The notes: generated from the letters alone by a model not told the origin. Numbered from the stretch's first letter, positions 1 through 7,750 are shown. The stretch: 9,264 bases of DNA from Lachnospiraceae bacterium (GCA_017620975.1 JAGAUD010000033.1:1-9264), one strand, 5' to 3'. A program made the numbers and translations.

Positions 1-365
1 ATTTCTCACGCAGCAAGCCAAGAAAAGAAAGAAATATCTGATTATCTGAATTCTTATCCACCTCATCCACCATCAGTATTACTTCTCTGTCACTAAACTT
101 GCAGAAATCTGATATCTTTTTGCTAAGAGAATTAAGTGGCAGTTCCCTGGAAACAGGCTTCATCCAGCGCTGCATCAATTCTTCCTCAACATCATTATTC
201 TCCAATTTCAAGAGTGGTTGTTTTCCCAAACTGACGAGCGCGATTTATTGTAAAATATTCACCATTCTCAATATACTCTTCTACAATCTGATTCAAAACA
301 TCACTTGTATCTACCATATAATGAAGTGCAGGAATACAAACACCTGTTGTGTTAAACTTTTTCAC
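1..365 (-). pseudogene. AAA-ATPase-like (DUF1703-type) gene, broken and cut by the window edge
   Basis: The N-terminal residues MKKFNTTGVCIP, then HYMVDTS, YFTINRARQFGKTTTL, match the start of a family common in Lachnospiraceae: an AAA-ATPase-like domain followed by a PD-(D/E)XK nuclease-like domain. Its cellular role is poorly known. The P-loop GKTTTL lies at about 210-227. That frame stops at 195-197, and the homology resumes in the +1 frame from about 200 to the window edge (LENNDVEEEL, then ELPLNSLSKKISDFCKF). The resumed frame includes a Walker B-like VILMVDEVD at about 56-85. Only about 45 residues separate the P-loop from DEVD, roughly half the spacing I recall for intact relatives, so I infer an internal deletion plus frameshift just after the P-loop. 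GTG at 365 is the preferred start: it gives the family N-terminus and follows GAGGTG (375-380) by 9 nt. The C-terminal part lies off the window. Confidence 0.72.
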
Positions 366-410
366 CACTATTCTCACCTCGCTTATTAACCGGGAATATC
401 ACAATTTAAA

Positions 411-462
411 AATCCTACATGGTAAAATAACTGTCTGTGCAATTATTTTACCATGTAGGATT
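411..462 (-). terminator. Perfect 20-bp inverted repeat, possible glt operon terminator or operator
   Basis: Positions 411-430 are exactly complementary in inverted order to 443-462 (20 of 20), with a 12-nt loop at 431-442. It begins 38 nt past the gltD stop. Read on the minus strand, the stem ends in GGATT and runs into TTT, giving five consecutive T before AAATT, so it can act as an intrinsic terminator for gltBD. Against this, the loop-proximal half of the stem is A+T-rich and the T tract is short. One arm also overlaps the -10 and spacer of a predicted promoter for the AAA-ATPase-like gene, so it could be an operator instead. The repeat is certain; its function is inferred. Confidence 0.5.
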
Positions 463-473
463 CAGATATGCAA
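445..473 (-). promoter_or_regulatory. Predicted promoter of the broken AAA-ATPase-like gene
   Basis: On the minus strand, TTGCAT (468-473) is followed after exactly 17 nt by TAAAAT (445-450), close to the sigma-A consensus. Transcription would begin near 438 and leave a leader of about 70 nt before the GTG at 365. The -10 and most of the spacer lie inside the right arm (443-462) of the perfect inverted repeat, as expected if a dimeric repressor bound there. This is a pattern match only, and A+T-rich spacers produce such matches by chance. Confidence 0.4.
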
Positions 474-499
474 GCAAGACAATCAAGCTTAATTCCGCT

Positions 500-1993
500 T
501 TATTGCACCACCAAATTAGAATACCCCATCAGGCTCTCGTCCACTTCTCTTGCTACTTCGCGCCCCTCTCTGATCGCCCACACTACCAGTGACTGACCTC
601 TGTGCATATCTCCCGTTACAAAGATATTGTCCACGCTGGTCTTATAGCCGCCGGGCGCCGTCTTTACATTGGTACGCTCGTTCAGTTCAATCTTAAAAGC
701 ATCAGCCACATACTGCTGGGTTCCAAGGAAACCTGCTGCGATGAGTACGATGTCAGCATCCAACAGCTGTTCGCTGCCGGGTACCTCTTTCATGCACATA
801 CGGCCTGTTTCGGGATCCTTTTCCCATGTCAGCTTCACGATCTTCACAGCCTTCAGATTGCCGTTCTTATCCTTTACGAATTCCTTTACAGTAGACTCGT
901 AGATTCTGGGATCATGCCCGAAGAGAGCAATGGCTTCCTCCTGACCGTAATCGGTCTTGCAGACCTTGGGCCACTCGGGCCAAGGATTGTTCTCGGCGCG
1001 TTTGTCCGGCGCTTTGGGCATCATTTCAATCTGAGTCACGGACTTGCAGCCATGACGGATGGAAGTACCTACACAGTCGTTTCCGGTGTCACCGCCGCCG
1101 ATAATGACAACGTGTTTGCCTTTGGTGTCCACATAAGCTCTATCTTTAAAATTGGTATCCAGAAGACTCTTGGTATTGGCCTTCAGGAAGTCCACAGCAA
1201 AATAGATTCCTTTGGCATCTCTTCCGGGCGCCTTGATATCTCTGGGATTGGAGGCACCACAGGCTAAGATGACTCTGTCAAAATCGTGTAGCAGCTTATC
1301 AGCCTTGATATCTTTGCCCACATCAGTGCCGGTCACGAAGGTGACGCCCTCCTCTTCCATTATCTTAATTTTGCGGTCAATAATCTGCTTTTCCAGCTTC
1401 ATATTAGGGATACCGTACATGAGCAGGCCGCCTATGCGGTCAGAACGCTCGAATACAGTGACCTGATGGCCTCTCTTGTTCAGCTGATCGGCTGCTGCCA
1501 GCCCGGAAGGGCCGCTTCCTACGATTGCCACACGCTTGCCGGTGCGTACCTTGGGAGGCTTAGGTCCGGCATAGCCTTCTTCGTAGGCATTTTCAATAAT
1601 AGCATATTCATTTTCCTTCGTAGATACAGGATCTCCATTCAATCCGCAGGTGCAGGCAGCTTCGCACAGTGCAGGACATACTCTGGAGGTAAACTCCGGG
1701 AAGTTGTTGGTCTTCTTCAGACGGTTATATGCTCTTTCCCAGTTGCCGGTGTATACCAGGTCATTCCACTCCGGCACCAGGTTGTGCAGGGGACATCCGC
1801 TTGCCATACCGCAGATCATCATTCCTGCCTGACAGAAGGGGACGCCGCATTCCATGCAGCGCGCTCCCTGTAACTGTTGTTGTTCTTTGGGAAGGTGCTC
1901 CTTGAACTCCTTGAAGTGCATGACGCGCACTTCAGGATCCTGTGCTACACTGACTTCCCTTTTATAATCCATAAATCCAGTCGGCTTACCCAT
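500..1993 (-). CDS. gltD: Glutamate synthase (NADPH) small (beta) subunit
   Basis: This cytoplasmic subunit takes electrons from NADPH through FAD and passes them via 4Fe-4S clusters to GltB, which makes two glutamates from glutamine and 2-oxoglutarate. Residue numbers are from ATG 1993. N-terminal cluster cysteines appear as CMECGVPFC (46-54), C67 in CPLHNL and CPALCEAAC (106-114). The FAD dinucleotide fold GSGPSG is at 159-164, the NADPH fold GGGDTG at 299-304, and the closing family motif GDMHRGQSLVVWA begins near 461. At 497 residues it is full length. The start MGKPTGFMDYK matches the usual family N-terminus and lies 9 nt after AGGA. The ATG two codons upstream (1999) would sit only about 3 nt from that site, so it is less likely. 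The start lies 37 nt downstream of the gltB stop, in the same operon. An extra cysteine (61, MMICGM) is a minor variation. Function is very secure; catalysis by this copy is inferred from intact motifs. Confidence 0.96.
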   Translation of the reverse strand: MGKPTGFMDYKREVSVAQDPEVRVMHFKEFKEHLPKEQQQLQGARCMECGVPFCQAGMMICGMASGCPLHNLVPEWNDLVYTGNWERAYNRLKKTNNFPEFTSRVCPALCEAACTCGLNGDPVSTKENEYAIIENAYEEGYAGPKPPKVRTGKRVAIVGSGPSGLAAADQLNKRGHQVTVFERSDRIGGLLMYGIPNMKLEKQIIDRKIKIMEEEGVTFVTGTDVGKDIKADKLLHDFDRVILACGASNPRDIKAPGRDAKGIYFAVDFLKANTKSLLDTNFKDRAYVDTKGKHVVIIGGGDTGNDCVGTSIRHGCKSVTQIEMMPKAPDKRAENNPWPEWPKVCKTDYGQEEAIALFGHDPRIYESTVKEFVKDKNGNLKAVKIVKLTWEKDPETGRMCMKEVPGSEQLLDADIVLIAAGFLGTQQYVADAFKIELNERTNVKTAPGGYKTSVDNIFVTGDMHRGQSLVVWAIREGREVAREVDESLMGYSNLVVQ

Positions 1994-2002
1994 TTTCATT
2001 CA

Positions 2003-2008
2003 TCCTTT
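2003..2008 (-). promoter_or_regulatory. Ribosome binding site of gltD
   Basis: The minus strand reads AAAGGA here, in the short gltB-gltD gap. It lies 9 nt from the ATG at 1993 but only about 3 nt from the in-frame ATG at 1999, which favours the shorter gltD reading. The gap is too short, and has no obvious promoter, for independent gltD transcription. Confidence 0.6.
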
Positions 2009-2030
2009 CCAGTTTCGGTTCAGAGACAAA

Positions 2031-5000
2031 TTAATTATTTGTCTTTGTATTGGCATAAAAAGCTTCAATCTGTGCCTGTTCGGCGCTTAAGCCCTTCTCT
2101 TCCATCTGTACGATCGTCTTCAACACTCTCTCATAATCATGAGGGATGATCTTCTTGAACTTAGGCAGATATTCTCCAAAGTGCTCCAGAATCTCCTTAC
2201 CTTTCTCTGAATTGGTCAGAGCCACATGCTCCTTGATCATTTCCTTCAGTTCCAGCACATCGTACTTGGAAGTAATCTCATGAGAAGATACCATTTCCTT
2301 GTTCAGACGGATATAAAGATCGTTCTCTTCATCCAGAACATAAGCAATACCGCCGCTCATACCTGCTGCAAAGTTCTTACCGGTACGACCAAGTACCACC
2401 ACGCATCCACCGGTCATATATTCACAACCATGGTCGCCCACACCTTCTACGACTGCACGGGCACCGGAGTTACGCACGCAGAAGCGTTCACCTGCCACGC
2501 CATTGATGAATGCTTTACCGCTGGTGGCGCCGTAAAGCGCTACGTTTCCGATGATAATATTTTCTTCGGCCTTGAAGCGGCTTCCCTTAGGCGGATATAC
2601 GATCAGCTTACCGCCGGATAAGCCTTTACCAAAGTAGTCGTTACTGTCACCTACCAGTTCCAGGGTCAGTCCCTTAGGGATAAATGCGCCGAAGGACTGT
2701 CCTCCTGCACCTTTACACAGTACTCTGTAAGTGTCTTCCTCTACATTGTCACCAAGACGCTTCGTAATCTCGCTTCCCAGAATGGTACCGAAAGCACGGT
2801 CGGTGTTGGATACATCCACTTCTATGCTGCGCTTCTGGTGTGCATCAATGGCTTTGCCAAGCTGCTTTAACAGAACTTTTTCATCCAGTGTTTTTTCCAG
2901 TTCAAAATCATATACCTGTTTGGGATCGAACGTAACCTTGGCCTTGGTGCCTGCATACGGGTTAGCCAGGATCTGTGACAGGTCGATTTCTTTCTGTCTC
3001 TCAGTAAGATCCTCTTTTACTTTCAAAAGATCAGTACGGCCTACCAGCTCTGCTACGGTGCGAACGCCCAGAGCAGCCATATATTCGCGCAGCTCCTGTG
3101 CAATAAATTTCATGAAATTCTCAACATACTCAGGTTTTCCCTTAAAGTTCTTACGAAGCTCAGGATTCTGAGTTGCTACACCTACCGGACAAGTATCCAG
3201 GTTGCAGACTCTCATCATGACACAACCCATGGTTACCAACGGAGCGGTGGCAAAGCCGAACTCTTCTGCACCCAGGATTGCTGCAATGGCTACGTCACGG
3301 CCGCTCATCAGCTTACCGTCTGTCTCGATACGAACCTTATTACGCAGACCGTTCATAATCAGTGTCTGGTGTGTCTCAGCCAGACCCAGCTCCCAGGGAA
3401 GGCCTGCATTGTGGATGGAGCTTCTGGGGGCTGCACCGGTACCTCCGTCATAACCGGATACCAGGATAACCTGTGCACCGGCTTTGGCTACACCGGCTGC
3501 TACGGTACCTACACCGGCTTCAGATACCAGTTTTACAGAAATTCTGGCATCTTTATTGGAATTCTTCAAATCATAAATCAACTGCGCCAAGTCCTCGATA
3601 GAGTAGATATCGTGATGAGGCGGTGGAGAAATCAATGACACACCGGGTGTGGAGTGTCTTGTTTTGGCAATCCATGGATATACCTTACCGCCGGGCAGGT
3701 GTCCGCCTTCACCGGGTTTTGCACCCTGTGCCATCTTAATCTGAATCTCCTGAGCGCTGACAAGGTAACGGCTTGTTACACCGAAACGCCCGCTTGCTAC
3801 CTGCTTGATAGCGGAACAGCGGTTCAGCCCGTCAGGACCTACGGTAAGTCTCTCAAGGTCTTCACCACCCTCTCCGGAGTTGCTCTTACCATGGAGTCTG
3901 TTCATGGCAATTGCCATAGTCTCGTGGGCTTCTTTGGAAATAGAGCCGTAGGACATAGCACCTGTCTTAAAACGGGTCACGATAGAATCCACACTCTCCA
4001 CTTCCTCAAGAGGCACGCTCTTCTTCGGATAGTTGAAATCCATAAGACCGCGGAGGTTCTTGATAGATGTTTCATCGTTTACCAAGGCGGTGTACTGCTT
4101 GAACATTTCATAGTCGCCACGCCTGGTGGATTCCTGAAGCAGATGGATGGTAGCAGGATTGTAGAGATGCTCTTCTCCGCCGCTTCTCATCTTGTGATGT
4201 CCAGGGCTGTCGAGGGTCAGGTCATTGCCCAATCCCAGAGGATCGAAGGCCATGGAATGCAGCTCATCTACCTGCTTTTCAATATCCTTCAAAGTAATAC
4301 CGCCTACTCGGCATACTGTATTTCTAAAATATTTGCTGATGACTTCCGGTGCAATACCGATTGCCTCAAAAATTTGGGAACCCTGGTAGGACTGAATGGT
4401 GCTGATACCCATTTTGGAAGCAATCTTAACGATTCCGTGCAGCACTGCGTTGTTGTAATCATCCACTGCCGCATAATAATCTTTATCCAGCATGTTGTTG
4501 TCAATCAGCTCCTTGATGGTCTCCTGCGCCAGATAAGGGTTGATCGCACAGGCACCATAGCCCAGAAGGGTTGCAAAATGATGCACTTCTCTGGGTTCTC
4601 CGGACTCCAGAATCAATGCTACTCTCGTTCTCTTCTTGGTGCGTACCAGATACTGATTCAGCGCTGACACTGCCAACAGAGAAGGAATGGCTACGTGATT
4701 CTCATCCACGCCTCTGTCGGATAGAATCAGGATATTCACACCGTCACGGTAAGCACGATCCACTTCTACGAAGAGTCTGTCGATAGCACGCTCCAGGCTG
4801 GTATTCTTATAATAAGTGATGGGCACGACTTCTACTTTGAAGCCTTCTGCTTTCATATTTTTAATCTTTAAAAGGTCTGTATTGGTCAGAATCGGGTTGT
4901 TTACCTTCAGAACGTTACAGTTCTTGGGAGTTTCCTCCAGAAGGTTTCCTTCAGTACCGATATAAACAGTGGTGGAAGTCACAATTTCCTCACGGATGGC

Positions 5001-6584
5001 ATCGATAGGCGGGTTGGTAACCTGGGCAAAGAGCTGCTTAAAATAGTGGAACAGCGGATGACGAGTCTTGCTCAGTACCGGCAGCGGTGTGTCCACACCC
5101 ATTGCCGCAATGGCTTCTCCACCGTTCTGAGCCATGGGCAGGATGCTGGTCTTCATCTCATCATAGGTGTATCCGAAAGCTTTCTGCATTCTCTGGCGCT
5201 CTTCATAAGAATACTCAGGTACACGCTTGTTGGGAATCTTCAGATCCTTTAACATTACCAGATTATTGTCCAGCCATTCACCGTAAGGCTGTCCGGAAGC
5301 ATAACTTTCCTTCAGCCGGTCGTCATCAATGACTTCTCCTTTCACAGTGTCTACCAGAAGCATCTTACCGGGACGAAGTCTTTCTTTTACTTTGATCTTG
5401 GCAGGATCGATATCCAGCACACCTACTTCGGAAGAAAGTATCAACTGATCATCCTCAGTAATCATGTATCTGGAAGGACGCAGACCGTTACGATCCAACA
5501 CGGCTCCCATGATATCACCGTCAGAGAACAGGATAGAAGCAGGACCGTCCCAAGGCTCCATCATGGTTGCATAATATTGATAGAAATCCTTTTTCTTCTG
5601 TGCCATGGTCTTGTTGTTGGCCCAGGGTTCGGGAATGGCGATCATGACTGCCAGAGGAAGATCCATACCGTTCATTACCAAAAATTCCAACGTATTATCC
5701 AGCATCGCAGAGTCGGAACCGGTCTTGTTGATGGCCGGCAGCACCTTGTGCAGCTGTCCTGTCAGATACTCAGATTCCATGTTCTCTTCACGAGCCAGCA
5801 TCTTATCTGCATTGCCTCGGATCGTATTGATTTCACCGTTGTGCACGATAAAGCGGTTCGGATGGGCACGTTCCCAACTGGGGTTGGTATTGGTGGAGAA
5901 ACGGGAGTGTACCATAGCGATGGCAGATTCAAAGTCCTCACTCTGAAGATCTGCAAAGAAGGTACGCAGCTGACCTACCAGGAACATTCCTTTATAAACG
6001 ATAGTACGGCTGGATAGTGATACTACATAAGTATCATCTGTGGACTGCTCAAAGACACGTCTTGCAATGTAGAGTCTGCGGTCAAAAGCCAATCCCTTTT
6101 CCACATTGGCCGGCTTCTTCACAAATGCCTGCATGATATAAGGCATGCACTCTACAGCTTTATGACCCAATACGTTAGGGAAAGTCGGCACCTCTCTCCA
6201 GCCCAGGAATTTCAGTCCTTCTTTTTCTACAATAATCTCAAACATCTTCTTAGCCTGATTGCGACGCAGCTCCTCCTGTGGGAAGAAGAACATGCCAACA
6301 CCATATTCTCTCTCCCCGCCAAGCTCGATGCCAAGAGGCTTTGTCACTCTTTCAAAAAATTTGTGGGGTACCTGGGTCAGGATACCCACACCGTCACCGG
6401 TCTTGCCTTCTGCATCTTTACCGGCTCTGTGCTCCAGATTCTCTACTATTTTCAGGGCATTTTCCACTGTCTCGTGGCTCTTTTGACCTTTGATATTCAC
6501 ACATGCACCGATACCACAGTTATCATGCTCAAATTCCTCACGGTATAACGGAGCTGTTGGGAATTCTTTCTTTACTTCAAACAT
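2031..6584 (-). CDS. gltB: Glutamate synthase large (alpha) subunit
   Basis: This is the catalytic subunit of GOGAT. It releases ammonia from glutamine and channels it to 2-oxoglutarate, which is reductively aminated on FMN with electrons arriving from GltD. At 1517 residues it has the usual bacterial length. A 22-residue propeptide precedes Cys23 (EHDNCGIG), which after cleavage would be the N-terminal nucleophile of the class II glutamine amidotransferase domain (about 23-430). The central domain follows (about 465-755), then the FMN-binding synthase barrel (about 815-1190). The 3Fe-4S ligands are visible as C-X5-C-X4-C: Cys1121, Cys1127 and Cys1132 (CVMMRVCNLDTC). The C-terminal GXGXG beta-helix domain (about 1260-1455) contains GGQSFGAF and TGGCVVVLGRTG. 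AGGAGG (6593-6598) sits 8 nt before ATG 6584, fixing the start. It is the first gene of the gltBD operon. No defect is seen. Domain limits are estimates from family knowledge. Confidence 0.97.
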   Translation of the reverse strand: MFEVKKEFPTAPLYREEFEHDNCGIGACVNIKGQKSHETVENALKIVENLEHRAGKDAEGKTGDGVGILTQVPHKFFERVTKPLGIELGGEREYGVGMFFFPQEELRRNQAKKMFEIIVEKEGLKFLGWREVPTFPNVLGHKAVECMPYIMQAFVKKPANVEKGLAFDRRLYIARRVFEQSTDDTYVVSLSSRTIVYKGMFLVGQLRTFFADLQSEDFESAIAMVHSRFSTNTNPSWERAHPNRFIVHNGEINTIRGNADKMLAREENMESEYLTGQLHKVLPAINKTGSDSAMLDNTLEFLVMNGMDLPLAVMIAIPEPWANNKTMAQKKKDFYQYYATMMEPWDGPASILFSDGDIMGAVLDRNGLRPSRYMITEDDQLILSSEVGVLDIDPAKIKVKERLRPGKMLLVDTVKGEVIDDDRLKESYASGQPYGEWLDNNLVMLKDLKIPNKRVPEYSYEERQRMQKAFGYTYDEMKTSILPMAQNGGEAIAAMGVDTPLPVLSKTRHPLFHYFKQLFAQVTNPPIDAIREEIVTSTTVYIGTEGNLLEETPKNCNVLKVNNPILTNTDLLKIKNMKAEGFKVEVVPITYYKNTSLERAIDRLFVEVDRAYRDGVNILILSDRGVDENHVAIPSLLAVSALNQYLVRTKKRTRVALILESGEPREVHHFATLLGYGACAINPYLAQETIKELIDNNMLDKDYYAAVDDYNNAVLHGIVKIASKMGISTIQSYQGSQIFEAIGIAPEVISKYFRNTVCRVGGITLKDIEKQVDELHSMAFDPLGLGNDLTLDSPGHHKMRSGGEEHLYNPATIHLLQESTRRGDYEMFKQYTALVNDETSIKNLRGLMDFNYPKKSVPLEEVESVDSIVTRFKTGAMSYGSISKEAHETMAIAMNRLHGKSNSGEGGEDLERLTVGPDGLNRCSAIKQVASGRFGVTSRYLVSAQEIQIKMAQGAKPGEGGHLPGGKVYPWIAKTRHSTPGVSLISPPPHHDIYSIEDLAQLIYDLKNSNKDARISVKLVSEAGVGTVAAGVAKAGAQVILVSGYDGGTGAAPRSSIHNAGLPWELGLAETHQTLIMNGLRNKVRIETDGKLMSGRDVAIAAILGAEEFGFATAPLVTMGCVMMRVCNLDTCPVGVATQNPELRKNFKGKPEYVENFMKFIAQELREYMAALGVRTVAELVGRTDLLKVKEDLTERQKEIDLSQILANPYAGTKAKVTFDPKQVYDFELEKTLDEKVLLKQLGKAIDAHQKRSIEVDVSNTDRAFGTILGSEITKRLGDNVEEDTYRVLCKGAGGQSFGAFIPKGLTLELVGDSNDYFGKGLSGGKLIVYPPKGSRFKAEENIIIGNVALYGATSGKAFINGVAGERFCVRNSGARAVVEGVGDHGCEYMTGGCVVVLGRTGKNFAAGMSGGIAYVLDEENDLYIRLNKEMVSSHEITSKYDVLELKEMIKEHVALTNSEKGKEILEHFGEYLPKFKKIIPHDYERVLKTIVQMEEKGLSAEQAQIEAFYANTKTNN

Positions 6585-6673
6585 TTACTTCTCCTCCTAT
6601 TACCTCACTGCCGCAGGTCTATCGGTTTGCATCACGTCACTCCACACCGGCCGGCATTTTCATTCATATACAC

Positions 6674-6719
6674 AAAAAAGGTCGCAAAGAAGCTTTTGTG
6701 CGCTCCTTTGCGACCTTTT
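6674..6719 (-). terminator. Terminator-like hairpin at the 5' end of the glt leader
   Basis: On the minus strand, 6719-6702 pairs with 6693-6676 as an 18-bp stem: a perfect outer 14 bp, then a G-U pair and three Watson-Crick pairs. The loop is the 8-nt GCACAAAA. Six T residues (6679-6674) end and follow the stem. This is a standard intrinsic-terminator layout, but no intact gene upstream needs terminating. It starts about 6 nt downstream of a predicted -10 box and about 90 nt before gltB. It may therefore be an attenuator of gltBD, the end of a very short transcript, or a 5' stabilising stem. Read on the plus strand, only four T residues follow it. Confidence 0.62.
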
Positions 6720-6724
6720 CATGT

Positions 6725-6753
6725 ACTATACACCAAAATGCGTAAGTTGTAAA
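6725..6753 (-). promoter_or_regulatory. Predicted sigma-A promoter of the gltBD operon
   Basis: The minus strand shows TTTACA (6748-6753), a 17-nt spacer, then TATAGT (6725-6730), each hexamer one base off consensus. The start would fall near 6718-6719, giving a leader of about 135 nt before gltB. It is the best promoter match upstream of gltB. A second candidate, TTGACG further upstream near 6786-6791, lacks a good -10. No regulator binding site was recognised. Confidence 0.6.
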
Positions 6754-6869
6754 TACCCTTTTTTATTTTTAATTGTCAGATAATTCGTCAATTGCTACTG
6801 GTAAGGTTGATTTGTCAGACTATAATACACTTTTGAGCGGCCATATGATAAACAAGATTAAGTATCCGA
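6754..6869. other. Noncoding stretch between the glt promoter and the hydrolase remnant
   Basis: No coding potential was recognised on either strand. On the plus strand TATAAT occurs at 6821-6826 but has no acceptable -35 at 16-18 nt and points into broken genes. An A+T-rich run (about 6754-6775) just upstream of the glt -35 could serve as an UP-like element, which is speculative. Confidence 0.35.
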
Positions 6870-7001
6870 TTATCTTTTAATAAAATCTTCTATGATGTCA
6901 AACACTTGATTAGACCAAAATTCTCTACCACCATGATGAGCGTTATCTATCGCATAGAATGCTGCCGTTTTATTACATTGCATAAGTTTGTCATAAAGCA
7001 A
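6870..7001 (-). pseudogene. C-terminal remnant of an alpha/beta hydrolase (esterase/lipase type)
   Basis: Reading from 7001 down to the TAA at 6870-6872 gives 43 residues: LLYDKLMQCNK, then FYAIDNAHHGGREFW, then VFDIIEDFIKR. This resembles the end of acetyl-esterase/lipase-like alpha/beta hydrolases, where a phrase such as YxLxGAxHGGxEFW carries the catalytic histidine and a final helix ends the fold. The oxyanion region, the nucleophile serine and the acid residue are all absent. Upstream, homology ends at about 6995-7004, exactly where transposase homology begins on the opposite strand, so most of the gene was replaced or deleted there. There is no start codon or ribosome site at the junction. 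The family assignment is by recognition of this short tail only. Confidence 0.55.
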
Positions 7002-7672
7002 ACGTGGATAAAATGATCCACTGTGGTGACCCTTCCTACGGCGGGGCAATGTATGGCTGCCCTCACTGTGGAAAGTTAAAGTTTGTTGCTTTCCGCTGCC
7101 ACAGCCGTTTCTGCCCTACCTGTGGAAATCTCTATGCCATGCAGCGCACTACTTCCATGTCCTTTAAACTGGTCAATGTTCCCCATCGCCACTGCGTCTT
7201 CACCATCGATGAGAATCTCCTACAGTGACAACGGTTTCTGGAGGAACATCAACTATTTTGACTATACCTTCCTCCGTAACGCATTTCGGACTGCTCTCCT
7301 CAATGAAATGGAGCCCTTAATCGGTCCTTCCTTTAAAAAGGTACCTCCTGTTATCGCGATCACAAAGAAGGCTTCTATGTATATGCTAAACCTAACAAAT
7401 GTGATCCTAAAACTGTCGTAAAATATATCGGACGCTATCTTGGCAGACCTGTCATTGCCACCTCAAGGATTGACAAATACGATGGCGACTTTGTCACTTT
7501 CCATTACAACCGCCATGAAGATGAGCAATATGTGGAAGAAACAATTCCTGTTATGGAGTTCATTGAACGCCTTATCCGACACATCCCTGAAAAGCACTAT
7601 AAGATGATCCGTTATGGCGGTATTTATGCCCGCCTCCGTGCGGGCCATTTTCATTTCGGGAGAACGCCGTAG
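6998..7672 (+). pseudogene. IS91-family transposase remnant, truncated and frameshifted
   Basis: Three pieces in order match a Firmicutes IS91-like transposase. First, the zinc-binding region (7004-7228) shows CGDPSYGG, CPHCG, then RCHSRFCPTCGNLY and HRHCVFTIDE. Second, a piece in the next frame (about 7222-7340) contains SDNGFWRNINYFDYTFLRNA. Third, a piece back in the first frame (7349-7672) contains CYRDHKEGFYVYAKPNKCDP, KYIGRYLGRP, DGDFVTFHYNRHEDE and ERLIRHIPEKHYKMIRYGGIYAR. KYIGRY supplies the Y-x3-Y tyrosines of IS91-type HUH enzymes, but the HUH histidine segment expected between FTIDE and SDNGFW is missing, apparently deleted at about 7220. A second small deletion near 7341-7348 restores the first frame. 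The N-terminus and roughly the last 90 residues are also absent, so it cannot be functional. Relatives and expected lengths are from memory. Confidence 0.82.
7628..7645. repeat. Small G+C-rich hairpin at the 3' end of transposase homology
   Basis: GCCCGC (7628-7633) and GCGGGC (7640-7645) are perfectly complementary around a 6-nt loop. Recognisable transposase homology stops within this hairpin, after IYAR. It could mark a deletion endpoint or be coincidental within former coding sequence. No T tract follows directly, so a terminator is unlikely. Confidence 0.3.
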
Positions 7673-7690
7673 ACGGTCTTTCCTATGCAG

Positions 7691-7747
7691 AAAACTCCTG
7701 CTCATTTCGAAATGTGAGCATATCAAAATGGACAGGAGTTCTTTTTT
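7691..7747. terminator. Bidirectional intrinsic terminator downstream of the GH3 gene
   Basis: AACTCCTG (7693-7700) pairs with CAGGAGTT (7733-7740), and the interior continues as an imperfect stem (CATTT with AAATG, ATG with CAT). The whole 48-nt block is close to palindromic. On the plus strand it is followed by C and six T (7742-7747). On the minus strand it begins about 10 nt past the GH3 stop and is followed by TTTT. It most likely ends GH3 transcription and also blocks read-through from the transposase side. Confidence 0.72.
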
Positions 7748-7750
7748 CTT

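Noticed and set aside
602..1267. A 221-codon open frame on the plus strand
   Set aside because: It is antisense within gltD, whose FAD/NADPH motifs are intact on the minus strand; the antisense product shows no family resemblance.
3654..4667. A 337-codon open frame on the plus strand
   Set aside because: It lies entirely antisense to well-conserved gltB sequence and its translation (rich in Cys and His, no recognisable domain) looks like a codon-bias shadow.
6632..6667. Short leader reading frame in the glt leader (MNENAGRCGVT)
   Set aside because: It has no ribosome binding site, is downstream of the terminator-like hairpin, and shows no run of Glu or Gln codons that would suggest a leader-peptide attenuator.
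6585..6719. Known riboswitch or T-box in the gltB leader
   Set aside because: I recognised neither a T-box consensus nor a glutamine-riboswitch core. The leader is short and holds only the terminator-like hairpin.
6821..6826. Plus-strand TATAAT as a promoter for the transposase remnant
   Set aside because: There is no acceptable -35 at 16-18 nt and it points into degraded genes; probably chance in A+T-rich DNA.
7463..7726. An 87-codon open frame on the minus strand
   Set aside because: It is antisense to the transposase remnant, whose plus-strand translation is clearly homologous to IS91-type proteins.
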